The notes beneath the pieces are model-generated. The model ran no database searches and was not told the origin of the DNA. It was given only the letters and a program-made list of their open reading frames with translations. Positions 12,869-24,150 of a DNA stretch of 64,000 nt are shown here, one piece after another. Source of the stretch: Uloborus plumipes. Its lineage: Eukaryota; Arthropoda; Arachnida; Araneae; Uloboridae. Location: the NCBI GenBank assembly GCA_038373865.1, contig JAXGGA010004722.1, positions 21,203 through 85,202 on the forward strand, read 5' to 3'. How positions within the stretch are numbered: the stretch's first letter is position 1; every line of letters begins with the position of its first letter. The position numbers and the translations under genes were made by a program.

Positions 12869-13058
12869 TAAGATTTGACACAACAGAAAACAATATTTAC
12901 AAATTTTAAACACAAAGTCTGTAGAAAGTTTTTTCATCTAGTGTTATGACAAAAACCAGAAAAAGTGGCAAAAAGTCATTGTGCGGAAAAGTTTTTAGCA
13001 TACTTTTAACCGTTTGAACTGTACAATGAAATATAGTTAAAAATATTACAATGATTTG

Positions 13059-13197
13059 TTAGCGCATGTCATTGACTCGACTGTCAAATAGGTTGATTTT
13101 TTTAAGGAAATTAAAATTTTTATGTGAACTCATTATGATGAACTTTTTTTCCAATTCTTCTTTCGGCCTTTGACCCAGGTTTATCCCCACAAAGCAC
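13059..13197 (-). CDS. Terminal coding exon of an unidentified gene
   Basis: On the minus strand a pyrimidine-rich CTTCTGTTTCAG acceptor is followed by G-TGC, completing a codon split 2+1 with the donor of exon 15278-15418. The frame runs 45 residues to a TAA. The start is conserved-looking (CFVGINLGQRPKEELEKKF), then basic and hydrophobic residues, ending NDMR. No known domain was recognised. The phase match to the upstream exon and the lack of in-frame stops are the main support. The last 20 residues could instead be read-through of an alternative end. Confidence 0.65.
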
Positions 13198-15277
13198 CTG
13201 AAACAGAAGTTGAAATCAAAACACAAACTTAATAAACAGTATTTTAGAATTGTAAAATCAGCCAATATAACAGCAAAATCACTTTTTATTTATAAATGTT
13301 GAAATACACTTTGCTGTTTCTCATAATACAATTTTACTTTTTACACTAAATAATTCTAGTAGAAATGTTCAGAAATGTAGTTGTGTGATTGGCAACATTA
13401 AAGGGCTCTTCACTCCAGATTCTTTCTTTTACTTCTTTCTCTTCCTATAAGCCAGTTTTTAAGGTCACTTCTTCATTCACACATTGAAGTGTGTGTAATT
13501 GAGAAAAAACTAAGTGGTTATCTGTGCTACAGCAAAACAATTTAACAATACAGTAAACTACCTAAATTAGTTCTTTTTAAAGGAAGAGGATAAAACCCCC
13601 ACACAACAGTTTGAGTATCAAGAGCTAGGTTGCTAATTACTTCCGAAGTAACTCCGGAAAACGCTAATGAATTGGTAACTCCATGAAATAAATAGCTCTT
13701 ATACTTCTGAAACACATTCTTCAGTTGACGAGATCTACATATGTTACATAATAGAAATGTAGTTGGGACTGTTACCAATTTCCTCATTGGGCGAGTGGAT
13801 TTTTATTGTAATATAGGATAACGGCACCAATCAGACATTAGGGTGACTCAAAACAAAAAGTGAAGATTAATATTTTTTGTGCATACCCTCTTATTTTTTT
13901 CCCTTTATGTCAAAACACTTGTAAAAAAAAGTTTCATGCATTTTGAACAATGGCAACCCGTACCAACTTAAGTCTAAAAGTGTAAAACAGCTATTGAGTA
14001 TTAGGCTGAATCGATATTTTTTTTTTTTTTTTTTGGAAATTCAAAATTTCAAGTTGATAAAAAGTTACCCCTATAGCCCTCCCAAATGTACTGCAAAAAC
14101 ATTTATACAAATTTTAAAATATTTAGGTATCCCACACAAGGTCTAAATTTTCTCATTTTCATCAAAAAATCTATTTTTTTCTTTAAATTTTTTTTGCAAA
14201 AAAAAAAGTAAAAATAAATTTCTAACATATTAAGTTGAAAATTATTTGCGACAAGGCAGGTAATTAATGTTATACAAAAGCTTTTGCTCTCATGCAATAT
14301 GCAAGTCTCCCAAATAGTGCCAGAAACAGTGTTGCCAACTTAGCCCTTTAGAGGCTAGATGTAACCCTTTTACAGCTCATTCAGCCCCCTAGCCCCAAAT
14401 CTAGCCCTCAATATGTCTCAAAAAGGCATATCACATAATCGGTTCAGCCCCTTGCTGTTGAAATTAACAAAATCTAGCCCTGGCCTCCTTTTTTAAACAT
14501 GATTTAGAGCCCCATTCATTTTAACGAGTTGGCAACACTGGCCAGAAATATGAATTTTTACATGATTAACTCATGTTTTAATTTTAACTATGCTGTTGTT
14601 TTGTTATCTAATTGCATTATCATTAATAACAAATAAGTAAATAAGAAAAAAAGATTATTTTTGTTCAGAAAGGGATGCTAATTGCTTACACTACTACTTT
14701 ACACTGAAAATGGTTCCTTAAACTCTCGATCAAGTACTAACATATTTTGTTTTGTATCGGTTTTAAATTTTCATTATCAGATTTCAAATTTCAGTAAAGT
14801 TTCTCAAAACCTCCTTATCTCGAATTTTTTTCCGTCCAGTGAAATTAGAGAGAAACAAGTTTGACTGTACTAGTTATATGTTCTTGGGAATTTTAAGAGC
14901 TTTATCTTAAGATTTATGAAAAATCCCAATGGCGAACTTGATGAGTGGCAAACAATATGTAGAAGTAATAATAGTCACTGCAGAAAAAAAGTGTATTGAC
15001 TTCAGATAAAAAAATGCCTTGTTGAACCACAAAATCAGCCTGCACAATATTATTCAATAATTTATTCACTTCAAATAAAATCCATTTTTGCAATTAGATT
15101 GATAATAGAAAAAGAGATTATTGCTACATCATTTTAAATTTTTGGTTAAATTTTTATTTCTTTATCTCGTTCTTAAATGAAGCTTGACTAAAAACTTTAA
15201 GGTTTCTTATTTTCATATTGGAACAGAATGAAACAAACTAGAGAAATACAAGGAAAATAATAAAATATAAATAGTAC
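13198..15277 (-). other. Intron of the minus-strand gene (phase 2)
   Basis: Bounded by a CAG|GTACTA donor and a TTTCAG acceptor. It contains the 214-bp hAT MITE at 14327-14540, a T-run near 14020 and otherwise unassigned AT-rich DNA. An open frame at 13542-13787 in the intron has no usable splice sites in a compatible phase that I could see. Confidence 0.55.
14327..14540. mobile_element. 214-bp hAT MITE with perfect 8-bp duplication
   Basis: Termini are CAGTGTTGCCAACT and AGTTGGCAACACTG, an exact 14-bp inverted repeat. Both sides are flanked by GCCAGAAA (14319-14326 and 14541-14548), an 8-bp target duplication as made by hAT transposases. The interior has repeated CTAGCCC and CAGCCCC motifs and no coding sequence. 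It sits in an intron. Confidence 0.88.
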
Positions 15278-15418
15278 CTGAGGAAAAATTCCAAAGTGCA
15301 GGCAAATTCTGACACAGCAAACCAAGAAGCAACCACGGCTGTGACGTCTTTGATGGATGAGTTGACAGGGATGCCATCAATAGTCAGCATGAACTCCTCA
15401 CATTCTAAGTGGAAGTCC
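15278..15418 (-). CDS. Internal coding exon of the unidentified gene
   Basis: A 141-base exon read on the minus strand: one base completing a codon, 46 codons, then AG left for the next exon (phase 2 at both ends). The peptide includes DFHLECEEFMLTIDGIPVNS, then a hydrophobic stretch around VVASWFAVSEFACTLEFFL. The donor CAG|GTACTA is good. The acceptor (AAAAAAAG) has a poor pyrimidine tract, so the 5' border is less sure. The balanced composition inside AT-rich DNA supports coding. If nothing upstream were coding, the internal ATG (ML-TIDG) could start an 83-residue protein. Confidence 0.7.
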
Positions 15419-15709
15419 CTTTTTTTAAAAAATACATATATTAAATACACAAAGATAAAAAGATGTAGGCATTTTTAATATTTTTAAAACTCTTTCAATT
15501 TTTATAAAACTCCAAAATTTTGAAGATGAACGAACAAAAATAGGCATAAAGAACAATTTAACGATCAGAAAAAACGTCCGACAAAATTTTCATTAGCTTT
15601 ACAATTATTCATTAACAGTCATCATGGTCATGGGGGGAAGGGGGTTGCATGCTCGTGTAATCTTTTCAAACCAATAATAACTAAAAACAACCACAAATTG
15701 ATTACATAC

Positions 15710-15772
15710 CTTTTCCAACAAGACACTGATGCTTGGGCAAGTGAGGGGATGGACACCGTGAGGATTGAAGAC
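15710..15772 (-). CDS. Internal coding exon of the unidentified gene
   Basis: A 63-base exon on the minus strand between TTTTCTTACAG and AAAAG|GTATGT, both good splice sites. With phase 2 at both ends it reads SSILTVSIPSLAQASVSCWK and joins the next exon through a split AG|G arginine codon. All three frames are open over so short a span. The chosen frame is the one that fits its downstream neighbour and the phase of the exon at 19122. Confidence 0.65.
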
Positions 15773-18700
15773 CTGTAAGAAAATTACTAAGTAAAAAAAC
15801 TTGACTACATACATATTCAGTCCAACTATTTTGACAAATAGGTGATTCAGTTTAAAAAATGTTTTATACTTAAAATCATCAATAATGATCAAGAGTAGAA
15901 ATAGGAATGAATATAGTTGACCAGCTATAGCTGGTTAGTCGCTTTGTTGAATCAAAATTGTTTAGAGCAAACATGTTTCACATAAGCTTGGCTACTGTAA
16001 TAGTAACCAAATACAAATTGCATAGCTAAAGTTTATTTAGCACTCGCTGCAGGAATGGCGTGGGAGACAGAGGGATTAAATATTACTAACATGGGGAAAG
16101 CACCATGATGGGAGGTCACCGTGACCGGCCAAAAATTTCATTTAACAAATTGCCGATTCAGCGAAATTGGAACCATACGTAACTAATTTTCTGAGGCCCA
16201 AATGCCCCTTTTCATTAAATTTTACCAATTGGTAAATTCAGAGTTTCTGCCCCCCTTCTAAATTTTAAGCTGCAACGATTCTGATTACCAATTCTAAAAA
16301 TGGTAGTTTATACAGGTGCAGACTATTAGAGTACCTGATAAAAATTGGTCCAGTACTGAGTGTTTGGTATGTCACTATTTTTTTTTTTTTTTTACAAAAA
16401 TGTATGAGTATTGAATTTCAACAATTACTAGGCATTGATAGAGTACTGAGTACATACGGAGTACTAAGTGTAGCAACAGTTACAAAATAAGTATTGTTAT
16501 TAGCAAGCAGTAGCATACATTACACCCTCTCAGTTTCTTCCTTTCCAACCAATTCCCCTTGCGGCCCAATTCTGAGAGCATAATTTTGAGACCCACTAAC
16601 AAGTACTAATTGCGCAAGTAAAAATCTGATGAAAAATAGACGTCTAATCAATATGCATGATGAATAAAGGTGTATGTGCAGCCCAGTAGCAGAAATTGCG
16701 AGACGCGAGACGTACGTCGCAGATTTTTCAGCAATCTGCAGATAATTTTCAAAAGAAGGGGAAGGAAAATCAAATACAGCTCAACAAAAATTGAGAGAAA
16801 ATAAATGTCTTTGGTCAGCCAAACAGTGATGCTGTTCATCGTCAAAACAAACGAAACTATCCCATGCTTTGTACTTTCATTATACATTTTACATTACCAT
16901 CCTATTATAAGCAGCCATGAGAAAGGCCCCAGCTTTATTCTCATACACCATTAATCTACTAGCGACTACTCCTCCTCGTCATAAAGACCTTTTTCTTTGG
17001 GAGGGAGACGGTCGTGGTCGTTATATCAGACGTGGACTGTTTTTGCAATTCAGTGAAGATAAATTGGTGTGGTATGTGAGTAATCAATAGAATTTTCTAA
17101 ATCGATTAGTTAAATATTTATGGTTGGTTAAAAAGATTTCCGACTCCTTAAAAGCCCATGATGTTAAAAACGTTATGTTTCTTCTCTTCAATCAGTATAG
17201 TTTAACTGGTGTTTTCTGACATATTTTGCAAAGGGACAACTTATCGGTAGCGAATGTGTTAAAAAGTCCTTAAAAATCCAATTTAAATTTTTTAAAAAAA
17301 AGAGTAAACTAATAAAAATGCTGCAGATTATTTCCAACTGCCGGAATCAGTGTCGCAGACTGGCTAGAAAATTTCTGCTTATGGGATGTGCAGATTCAAT
17401 AAACAGTGAAACTTTGACAAGTCAAAGTTGTAAGGAATGAGAAAAAAATTAAGAGTTATTGAAAAAGAAAGCAAAATTATCAAATTAAACAGAATACTAC
17501 CGCTGAAACGATTAAATTAATAATATGAGTAAAAAAGTTACTAAGTAATGGATCAAATATGTTACACATTTTCTACAACAACCTTTCAGTGATTATATAA
17601 GTTCAAGAGTTTGTATATGTTGCAAAACTAATTTTTACTTATGAAACTGCTTTTTCGCGAATGATTAGCTTCCTTCACTTATTTTACCAATGCTCCCTTA
17701 GGTTCTGGACATACATGCTGTCTAGTAGGCATTTTCAGTTCGGATTAAAATTTTCATCAGCAATCACTTGCAGATGATACTCTTCAATTTTGTTATTTAT
17801 GAAAGTGCTTCACTGCATAATATTTTTGACAGACTATCCTTCTTAGCTATGGCAGACACTTCTTTAATTTATTCAACTTTTTCGTGCAAGTTAAAAATTT
17901 AAAGTATTTCCTAGCCATTAAAAAGTTCTATGTTAAACGTTGAAATAGCACCATAAACACTTGCTTTGGTTCTTTTGGAGAAAAGCGACTTCGACTTATC
18001 GAGTAGCATAGCAAGGAAAATTTTATGACGGTTATGATATTAAATTTGGCTTATCGAATATTTCGACAATGAAATTCGGCTTACTGAAAATAAATAACAT
18101 ACATTCTCCATTCAGTTAGATGGGAATAAATCTATTCACTTCAGCTAGTCGAAGTTTTCGATTCGTCCAAGTTCAACTTACCAAAGTTTCAAGTAGTAAG
18201 CTTTTCATCAAAATCTCCATGAACGAATCACATCTTGTTCAAACTTACAAACCGCTTGTGGCACGGAGTAGAAGCTGTTTGAATAAACCCATTTCATCAT
18301 ACTAAGCGATTTTGAATTTTCAGACTTCACCAAAATTAAGTTAAAAATTTTTACTGTATCAAGAGTTCTTTTTTTTTTTTTTTAAATCTGATTCAAATTA
18401 TTAACAGCAAGTGCGTCTGATATCTTACAATGTGTAAATTGAGCTAAGACAACAACTGATCAAATTCTTTGACCAGTTTTGGGAGTTTCATACATTTTTG
18501 TTGTGCAGTATTTAGAGAAAAATCACACACTCACTTTGAATAGAGTAAATTCGTTGTATGATCGTCATTTCTTCTTCACGAAAATGTTTTTCGCAAAACG
18601 CGTTTTGTCGGCTCATGATTGACCCGCGGGGTAACGCGAAGCCAGTTTCTTCGACGAATCATCTTTAACACATAAATGATCGGGCATAACTTAAATTAAA

Positions 18701-19121
18701 ACATAAATTATTCAACTATGTTGAAAAGAAAGGGCCACAAACGAATCGCACATAAAACGATGTAAACACACACAGGCATGCTAGCAAAGGAACTAGGCTA
18801 CGGTTAAAGCGAGGCCACGATTAGCGTTTAGTTTAGTGCAACTAGAGTCCCTATAGGAACTCGAAGTGCAACAACATGCAAAAGTAATCAGTAACTTAAC
18901 ATATATTAATCGTGAATTATCAATTTTAAAACAGACTAATATTTTGTTTTTTCCCAAACTCTTGTAATTGAAATCAAGATTTTAGAATAAGTAATTAGAA
19001 TAAACATTGGATTTGCTTTCAAATATCAAACTATTATTCGACATACGAACTTTCACGGACAATGGATTGAATGTTCAAATAAAAAAATACTAAAAACCTG
19101 ATGAATCAGAACAACATTTAC
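15773..19121 (-). other. Putative intron of the minus-strand gene
   Basis: AT-rich sequence between two candidate exons. It holds a remnant of the AGGTCA-palindrome family near 16102, a T-run near 16385 and otherwise no recognised feature. Short open frames lack splice context. Confidence 0.4.
16102..16270 (+). repeat. Remnant of the AGGTCA-palindrome hAT family
   Basis: Contains GGGAGGTCACCGTGACCGGCC followed by AAAAATTTCA and a GATTCAGCGAAATTGGAA block, the order seen in the copies at 3458 and 23668. The terminal CAGGAGCGCCCC is not recognisable. The IR3 core at 16113-16127 has one mismatch from a perfect palindrome. Confidence 0.55.
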
Positions 19122-19310
19122 CTTTCCAGCTTTTTTTCAATGGCTGCCGCGATCAGTCTGCTTTCTAAAAAAAAAAGAACAAATATTATTCGGCGTATAA
19201 CTTGAAGGACGCTGAATTCAATGTTGAAATTACAAAATACTTAAAATCTGATACATGAAAAAATAGTTACCTTTTCAGCTTGCTTCTATAATGGCTGACG
19301 ATCGGCTTCG
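19030..19310. repeat. Tandem duplication of about 150 bp spanning an exon
   Basis: Positions 19032-19163 and 19185-19308 are diverged direct copies, sharing TATTATTCG, the CTGAT block, TTTACCTTTCCAGC/GTTACCTTTTCAGC and an ATGGCTG...GATC segment. On the minus strand each copy ends in an AAAG|GTAA donor. The exon frame is open in the copy nearest the gene (19122-19164) but interrupted by TGA and TAG in the other. Confidence 0.65.
19122..19164 (-). CDS. Likely upstream coding exon of the unidentified gene
   Basis: On the minus strand a T-rich tract and TAG are followed by a 43-base segment reading ESRLIAAAIEKKLE and ending AG|GTAAAT, phase 2, which fits the exon at 15710. Alternative AGs a few bases inside would give a phase-2 acceptor, compatible with the exon at 32975. 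The short length makes the call moderate. No in-frame ATG is present, so a start must lie further upstream, or translation begins in a later exon. Confidence 0.5.
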
Positions 19311-19390
19311 GTTCGATCTTCGTTGTTGAGCAACATTACTGCTTTGGCATTTGGCGGGCTCTGAGCTAAATTCCTATTGGCTTTCAGCAT
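19310..19390 (-). promoter_or_regulatory. Possible promoter for the minus-strand gene
   Basis: A relatively GC-rich patch. On the minus strand it carries a CCAAT motif, a GCGCCATC motif and a CCCGCC motif within about 80 bases, just upstream of the duplicated first-exon-like segment. If this is the promoter, the gene is about 6.5 kb and the exon at 32975 belongs to another gene. Weak evidence. Confidence 0.25.
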
Positions 19391-19592
19391 AGATGGCGCG
19401 TTACGGATTCTGGTGAATTTACGGTAGATTAACTGTTCGAGAAGAAAATGGTTAACTCGCCGTTTTTCTCAGCGTTGACGGTTTGGAAAGCATCTTATAA
19501 ATGGTTATTTGACTGTTGCTGGGTGTATACGGTAAAATGACCATATTGTTTAATGTTAATTAACCATTTTTTCGGAGAAATTTCTAACAGTG
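19391..19592 (-). repeat. Fragment of the CACTGTTAG/GGTTA minisatellite family
   Basis: Ends GAAATTTCTAACAGTG, the complement of the 11484 terminus. It contains inverted TTAACCA and TGGTTA blocks like those at 11.5-11.9 kb. The opposite end is unclear. Confidence 0.5.
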
Positions 19593-20272
19593 TTCCATGT
19601 TTATGATTTCGGTTGACTGGCTTGCCTCGTAGTCGCCATATTTGAACTATCTTGTATTCCGAGTTGTTGCCACATTCTGGAATGAAGAACGGAAATATCT
19701 TTGTCGATGGTGGTTGGGGAATGTGTTTGTTTATGACGAGGATATTTTGAGGCATGTTCTGGAAAGTTGGAATTCGGCAGAACTAGATAATAAAGGTCAT
19801 TCCTTCGTGATAACGATGGGAAAAGAGTTGTAAGTTTTTAATTATTATTTATGCTTTGAAAAGATTTGAGATAACTTAACTTCTTGCCGTTGACAGTTCA
19901 GTGCAATTATTCTACAGCTCAAAATGAGTAATAATATATTTATCTTAAAAAAAAATAAATAAATAAAAAATAAAAAAACACGTATCTAATTATGAATACA
20001 TTTCGCAATTTTCAGAAAAAAAAAAAATTGCTGTGGTCTGTCAAATTTCGTAACCGTCTTATTTTGCAATTAATTTGATATTTTGTTGCACTTAATGAAC
20101 CTTAAAGCTGCATATAGGATCCTCTGGAGCCATCTTAAGTTTATTAAATATGTTCAAATACATAAATGTGTGGAAAGAAGTAATTGTGGTACGGCACATT
20201 ACTGTCATCAGATCTGAGCGAAAGAAAAGAAAAAAAAATCGTTTGTCAAGAAAATGCAATAAGCTGGTTTAA
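19593..20272. other. Unassigned AT-rich sequence
   Basis: No supported exon. Overlapping open frames of 60-86 codons on both strands near 19.5-19.8 kb have no recognisable domain. A-rich runs lie near 19950 and 20020. Confidence 0.4.
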
Positions 20273-21191
20273 CCCATTAATGCCTGACATTTTTTTTTTC
20301 ATCGATACTTTGTATACTGGTTACAAATAGTGTTTAATGGACAGGAAAAATAGTTAAAAAATTATCATGTAAAAAATAAATTTTTTATTTAAGAAAGAAA
20401 AATCGTCCCTAAAAAGGGACGCTAGGCACAAGAGGGTACATACTTTTTACCAAAAAAATTTTTCTGCCTACGATGTAATATTGAAAATGACAATTTTTAA
20501 GAAGAAATAAAAGCAGCAATTAATATAAACTGGGAAGTAGATTCAGAGAACAAGGAAATATTGGTGTTGTTGAGTATGAAAGTCAGCAAAACATTTGCTC
20601 TGCAAACCTACTTATTGCATTTGCTGCATTCCGATAAGGTCTTTTCTTTCAATAGGCACATCTTACCTGAGTCTTATTTAAAGCAATATAACAACTAGCC
20701 CCATAATACCTAACTCAACTCTCTTGAGCTCAATGCATGTTGTACAGCAGCTTCTAAAATAAAAATGAAGAGCGGCTACCACCATTTTTTATAGTGAATC
20801 AAAAACCGGCAGTTCCCGATATTTGATGCATGGGATCTTTTTCCCTATGCAACGTTTGTATTGAGCAAGGATATATATTTGGTTCATCAATTTCAATTAC
20901 TTTCTTTTCGCTATTGGACAATCGCTTAGCCTTTACAATAGTATAAACTCCATGAAGATTCGATGCAATAGTTATAACATTGCTATTATTCCACCGAACC
21001 AACGTAATATTATTTTACCTGTCATCGACATTTAATCAAAACTTCCTCTCTTTTCTTTTTTGAACAACGTAACTTTAGTTCATGAGCATTTTTTAAATCC
21101 GATTCTTGCACAAAACCTCACACACTTTTCCCCCCACAACCAGACACACTTTTTGGACCGTCCCTAAAAAGGGACGCTAGGCATTAATGGG
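20273..21191 (-). mobile_element. Internally deleted piggyBac-type element, TTAA target
   Basis: Termini CCCATTAATGCC and GGCATTAATGGG are exact inverted repeats, each bordered by TTAA (20269-20272 and 21192-21195). Subterminal CGTCCCTAAAAAGGGACG palindromes occur at both ends. The interior keeps a transposase fragment on the minus strand. At 919 bp it is far shorter than an autonomous piggyBac of about 2.4 kb. Related elements lie at 41798-42306 and 42827-43554. Confidence 0.9.
20799..21002 (-). pseudogene. piggyBac transposase fragment
   Basis: A 67-codon minus-strand frame includes VRWNNSNVITIASNLHG followed by a KAKRLSNSEKK segment and a D-P-N stretch. This order resembles the piggyBac DDE transposase (DDE_Tnp_1_7), where a W-x-D/N-x-x-V-x-x-x-S motif precedes a basic KR-x-S block. 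The N-terminal domain and most catalytic residues are absent. It lies inside the TTAA-flanked element, which supports the assignment. Confidence 0.7.
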
Positions 21192-21370
21192 TTAATGTTG
21201 GGTGTTGTAGGAAATTCCAGTAAAAATCCGTTTACATAACAACCTGTTGTTGACCAATAAGCCTTCGAAGTGTACCAAACTCTTTTCACTTTTTCTACAT
21301 TTTTAACTAAGATATTATCAAAATGTTCACCATACAAATATCAGCAGTAAGCAGTGAGTTGCGAATATAT

Positions 21371-22500
21371 GGGTGATTCTACAAATACGGGAATATTTCT
21401 AACATGTAGATTTCAAAAAATTAATTTAAAATTAAAAATCTGAAAAAAATCAGCAAAGCACTTGATAAGTTACATAAGTAAAATAGAATATCAGCAGAGC
21501 TTAAATGTTTGTATTTTATTGTATTTTTGGATTTTTATTTTTTTGAAGGCATATATGAATGATAAAAAGGACATGTGGATGACACAATGGGTATGTGAAT
21601 ATAACACAGTAAGTATGAATAACACAAACACAATAGGTATATTAATGAAATTTTGTAACCAGTAAACTGTTAGACATAATTTTCAAACATTGTACTGTCA
21701 TAGTTTGGCTTTTGATTTATCCACGTGTCTTATATTGGGGCATGTGAATGACAGTAGAAAAAGGGCATGTGAATGACAAAACACAAGTAATTGTGTTCTC
21801 AAAAAGTCATATTTGAATATTTTTCGGCTTCACTTCGAATTAGAACCCACAAATGTAAGCCTTAGCATTACTCATTATCAAAATTTATTTACATGTACAT
21901 TTTACATGCATTCTGTGGGGCATGTTAATGACAAATATAAAAAACACTTGCCTTGAAAGTTGAGTTTAGCTTGCTTTTTATCAAAAAGTAATTGCAGAAC
22001 AGCAAAATTAATCCTCAGCCAGGAATAACAAAGTTCCATGCTTTATTTTAAGATGTGTTGCCAGATTTTGAAATAAAACATTTCAGAGAAAAATATCTAT
22101 ACTTTTTAGACATGTGGATGACTGATAATCGCTGGGACAAAGTTTAGATTAACTTTTAGAGATATTATTTTCACATTATTTTGCTTTTTTTGTGATTTAC
22201 ATCTTGCACACATTCATATTTATAAATAAAAAACTCGAGAAAAAAAAATCACTTATTTTTTTTAAATCTATATTCCATTGATTGTGAAAATTGCACTTAT
22301 GGGACAGGGCATGTGGATGACATTTCAATCTAATATCCTTTTTTTTAAATGAATAATAATTAAATATTGACATTGTTGATAACGGAAATTATAGAACAAA
22401 AGACGCATAAAAATATTCCCAAAATAGTTTTTTATTAAATTAAAAACAAAAAGCGCAATCAGTATGGAACATAAATTTTCCCATTTTTGTAGAATCACCC
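21371..22500. mobile_element. 1.1-kb TIR element with reiterated CATGTGAATGACA motif
   Basis: Begins GGGTGATTCTACAAA and ends TTTGTAGAATCACCC, flanked by ATATAT on the left and ATATAT on the right, consistent with a TATA or TA target. Inside, the motif (G)GGCATGTGRATGACA occurs about six times (near 21571, 21738, 21765, 21918, 22111 and 22309), all in the same orientation. No transposase frame is visible. Superfamily uncertain. Confidence 0.75.
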
Positions 22501-23359
22501 ATATATTGTTGGGTGGGTGAAATTTTATCACTTTGTCGACTGAAACTCCGAGTTTTAGCGAATGATAAAATATGAAGTGCACAAAAAAGACATTATGCAT
22601 TTTTTAAAAATTGCCAAATTACCTTCAAATTCGTCGAATTGTCAGACACTATTATGTTGCTGAATCAAATTTTCTGAGATTAACCTTCCATGACCTCCGA
22701 TTGGAGCAACTCTGGTTAAGATTGGGAAACTTTCAGTGAGGAAATTAAAATTTCAGAGTACATGTGCAAAATGAGAGGTTTTTGCGTTTTGGGGGGTCTT
22801 TCTCATTCATGATTTTTGGATAGGTTTTTTTTTTTTTTTGGTGAGACATTTTTTTAAATATCAAAATTTTCATTCAGTAGATTGGTCATAAAATAATAAA
22901 TAAATATTACTGAAGTAAAGTCATATTTACATATTCTCCCACATTGAAGAAAACAGCACAAGTTTCATTGAACTTCTGTTTAGTTTTATTGATTCAATTG
23001 TTTTCCTTAGGGAAAAAAAAATAATAATAAAGGTTGAGGTTTCGTCGTGAATAAAAATCAGCTGCTTTTTAAAACCAAACTGCCTGAACAAGATTCAAAA
23101 GAATTCAGTGTCTTACTGCCACTTGTAAAATTTATCTCTTCGCATATTAAAAGCAAGTTTAATCGCTTTAAAAATCGCCTGCAAAGTTCAAGGTCACATT
23201 TTTCTTTTTTCAATTCTGTTCTCTTTTTATTTTCCGTATCTGTTGCAATGTTTGTACACCAAGATACCCGAGCTCTCTCTGTATTTAGTACATTAATAGC
23301 CGTTAAGAATAAGTGGGAGTTGGCAATCCAATGCAGAGGGATTTTGTTGCATCCTTTTC
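22501..23359. other. Unassigned sequence with a remnant AGGTCA-family copy
   Basis: On the minus strand near 22685-22720, a GGAGGTCATGGAAGG segment followed by GCAACAT and GACAATTCG blocks resembles a degraded member of the AGGTCA-palindrome family. The 114-codon open frame starting at 23047 has only a GTG start and no recognised domain. I see no gene. Confidence 0.35.
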
Positions 23360-24150
23360 GGAAATGTTCAAGGCCATGTGTATTTTACTAAGCACTGTAA
23401 TTCTTTGTTCATTGAGATAAATAAAACATGTATGTCTGTATTTAGAGCATTTGATGCATGTTCCACGCAAACAGGAATGATCCAAAGCAGTAATTTCGCT
23501 AATTTAATGTAAGTTATAACAACCTTCTTAGAAAAGTTCACGGTCATGTTTGTACTGTTATTATTTATTTTCTTACCTGTTATAAACATTTATTCATTAA
23601 GATAGGCAGACATAAATATGTATTTGAGGCATTTGGTATCAACCTATCCTCAGGAGCGCCCCATGGGAGGTCACTGTGACCTCCCAATAATTTCCGTATT
23701 CGGCACGTTTTGCTGACGATTCGGCAATTTGAAGACAATATTGCAGTATTAAATTATTTGTTCTTTTTAGTTTTTAGAATTATTTTTCAAAAGTTGCCTA
23801 ATGTTTTTCTCACTAAATGTTATTACTTGTACGACTGTCCATGCTTGTATTTTATCATTCGGTAAAATTGGAATTTCATTCGACAAATTGATAATTCTCT
23901 CCCTCTCAAAAATTTTAGTTCGGGGCACACCTGCCTATCCTAGTTCATCAACTAGGAATAAGCGAGGACAGGAGTTTCGTCAATTTGGAAGTTATGGCAA
24001 CCTTTTTTGAAAAGTTCAAGGTCGTGTCTATACTGCTTTTATTATTTTTTAAAAACTATTAAAACATTTGCTCATTAAGATGAGCCAATATTTTAATAGA
24101 CGTTTCTCTGCCGAACTTTCTCTAATTTGAGGCATTTAGTGCCTTTTCAA
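23360..24150 (+). repeat. Degenerate direct repeats interrupted by a hAT MITE
   Basis: A segment with TTCAAGGTCATGT, a T-rich stretch, TTCATTAAGAT and TTTGAGGCATTTGGT recurs near 23365, 23535 and 24010 with substantial divergence. The 283-bp hAT element at 23651 lies between the second and third copies. Confidence 0.5.
23651..23933 (+). mobile_element. 283-bp hAT MITE carrying a perfect IR3 palindrome
   Basis: Begins CAGGAGCGCCCC and ends GGGGCACACCTG, with the 8-bp duplication CCTATCCT on both sides (23643-23650 and 23934-23941). Just inside the left end is GGGAGGTCACTGTGACCTCCC, a perfect palindrome. Then come ATTCGGCA and GATTCGGCAA blocks shared with other copies. Non-autonomous, no coding. 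Same family as 33833-34717 and related to units at 3458, 4489 and 16113. Confidence 0.88.

Noticed and set aside
13542..13787. 81-codon frame in the intron between 15278 and 13197
   Set aside because: No splice pair in the required phase-2 register was found. It could be an old repeat.
23047..23391. 114-codon plus-strand frame
   Set aside because: It has only a GTG start, lies in degenerate repeats, and has no domain or splice support.
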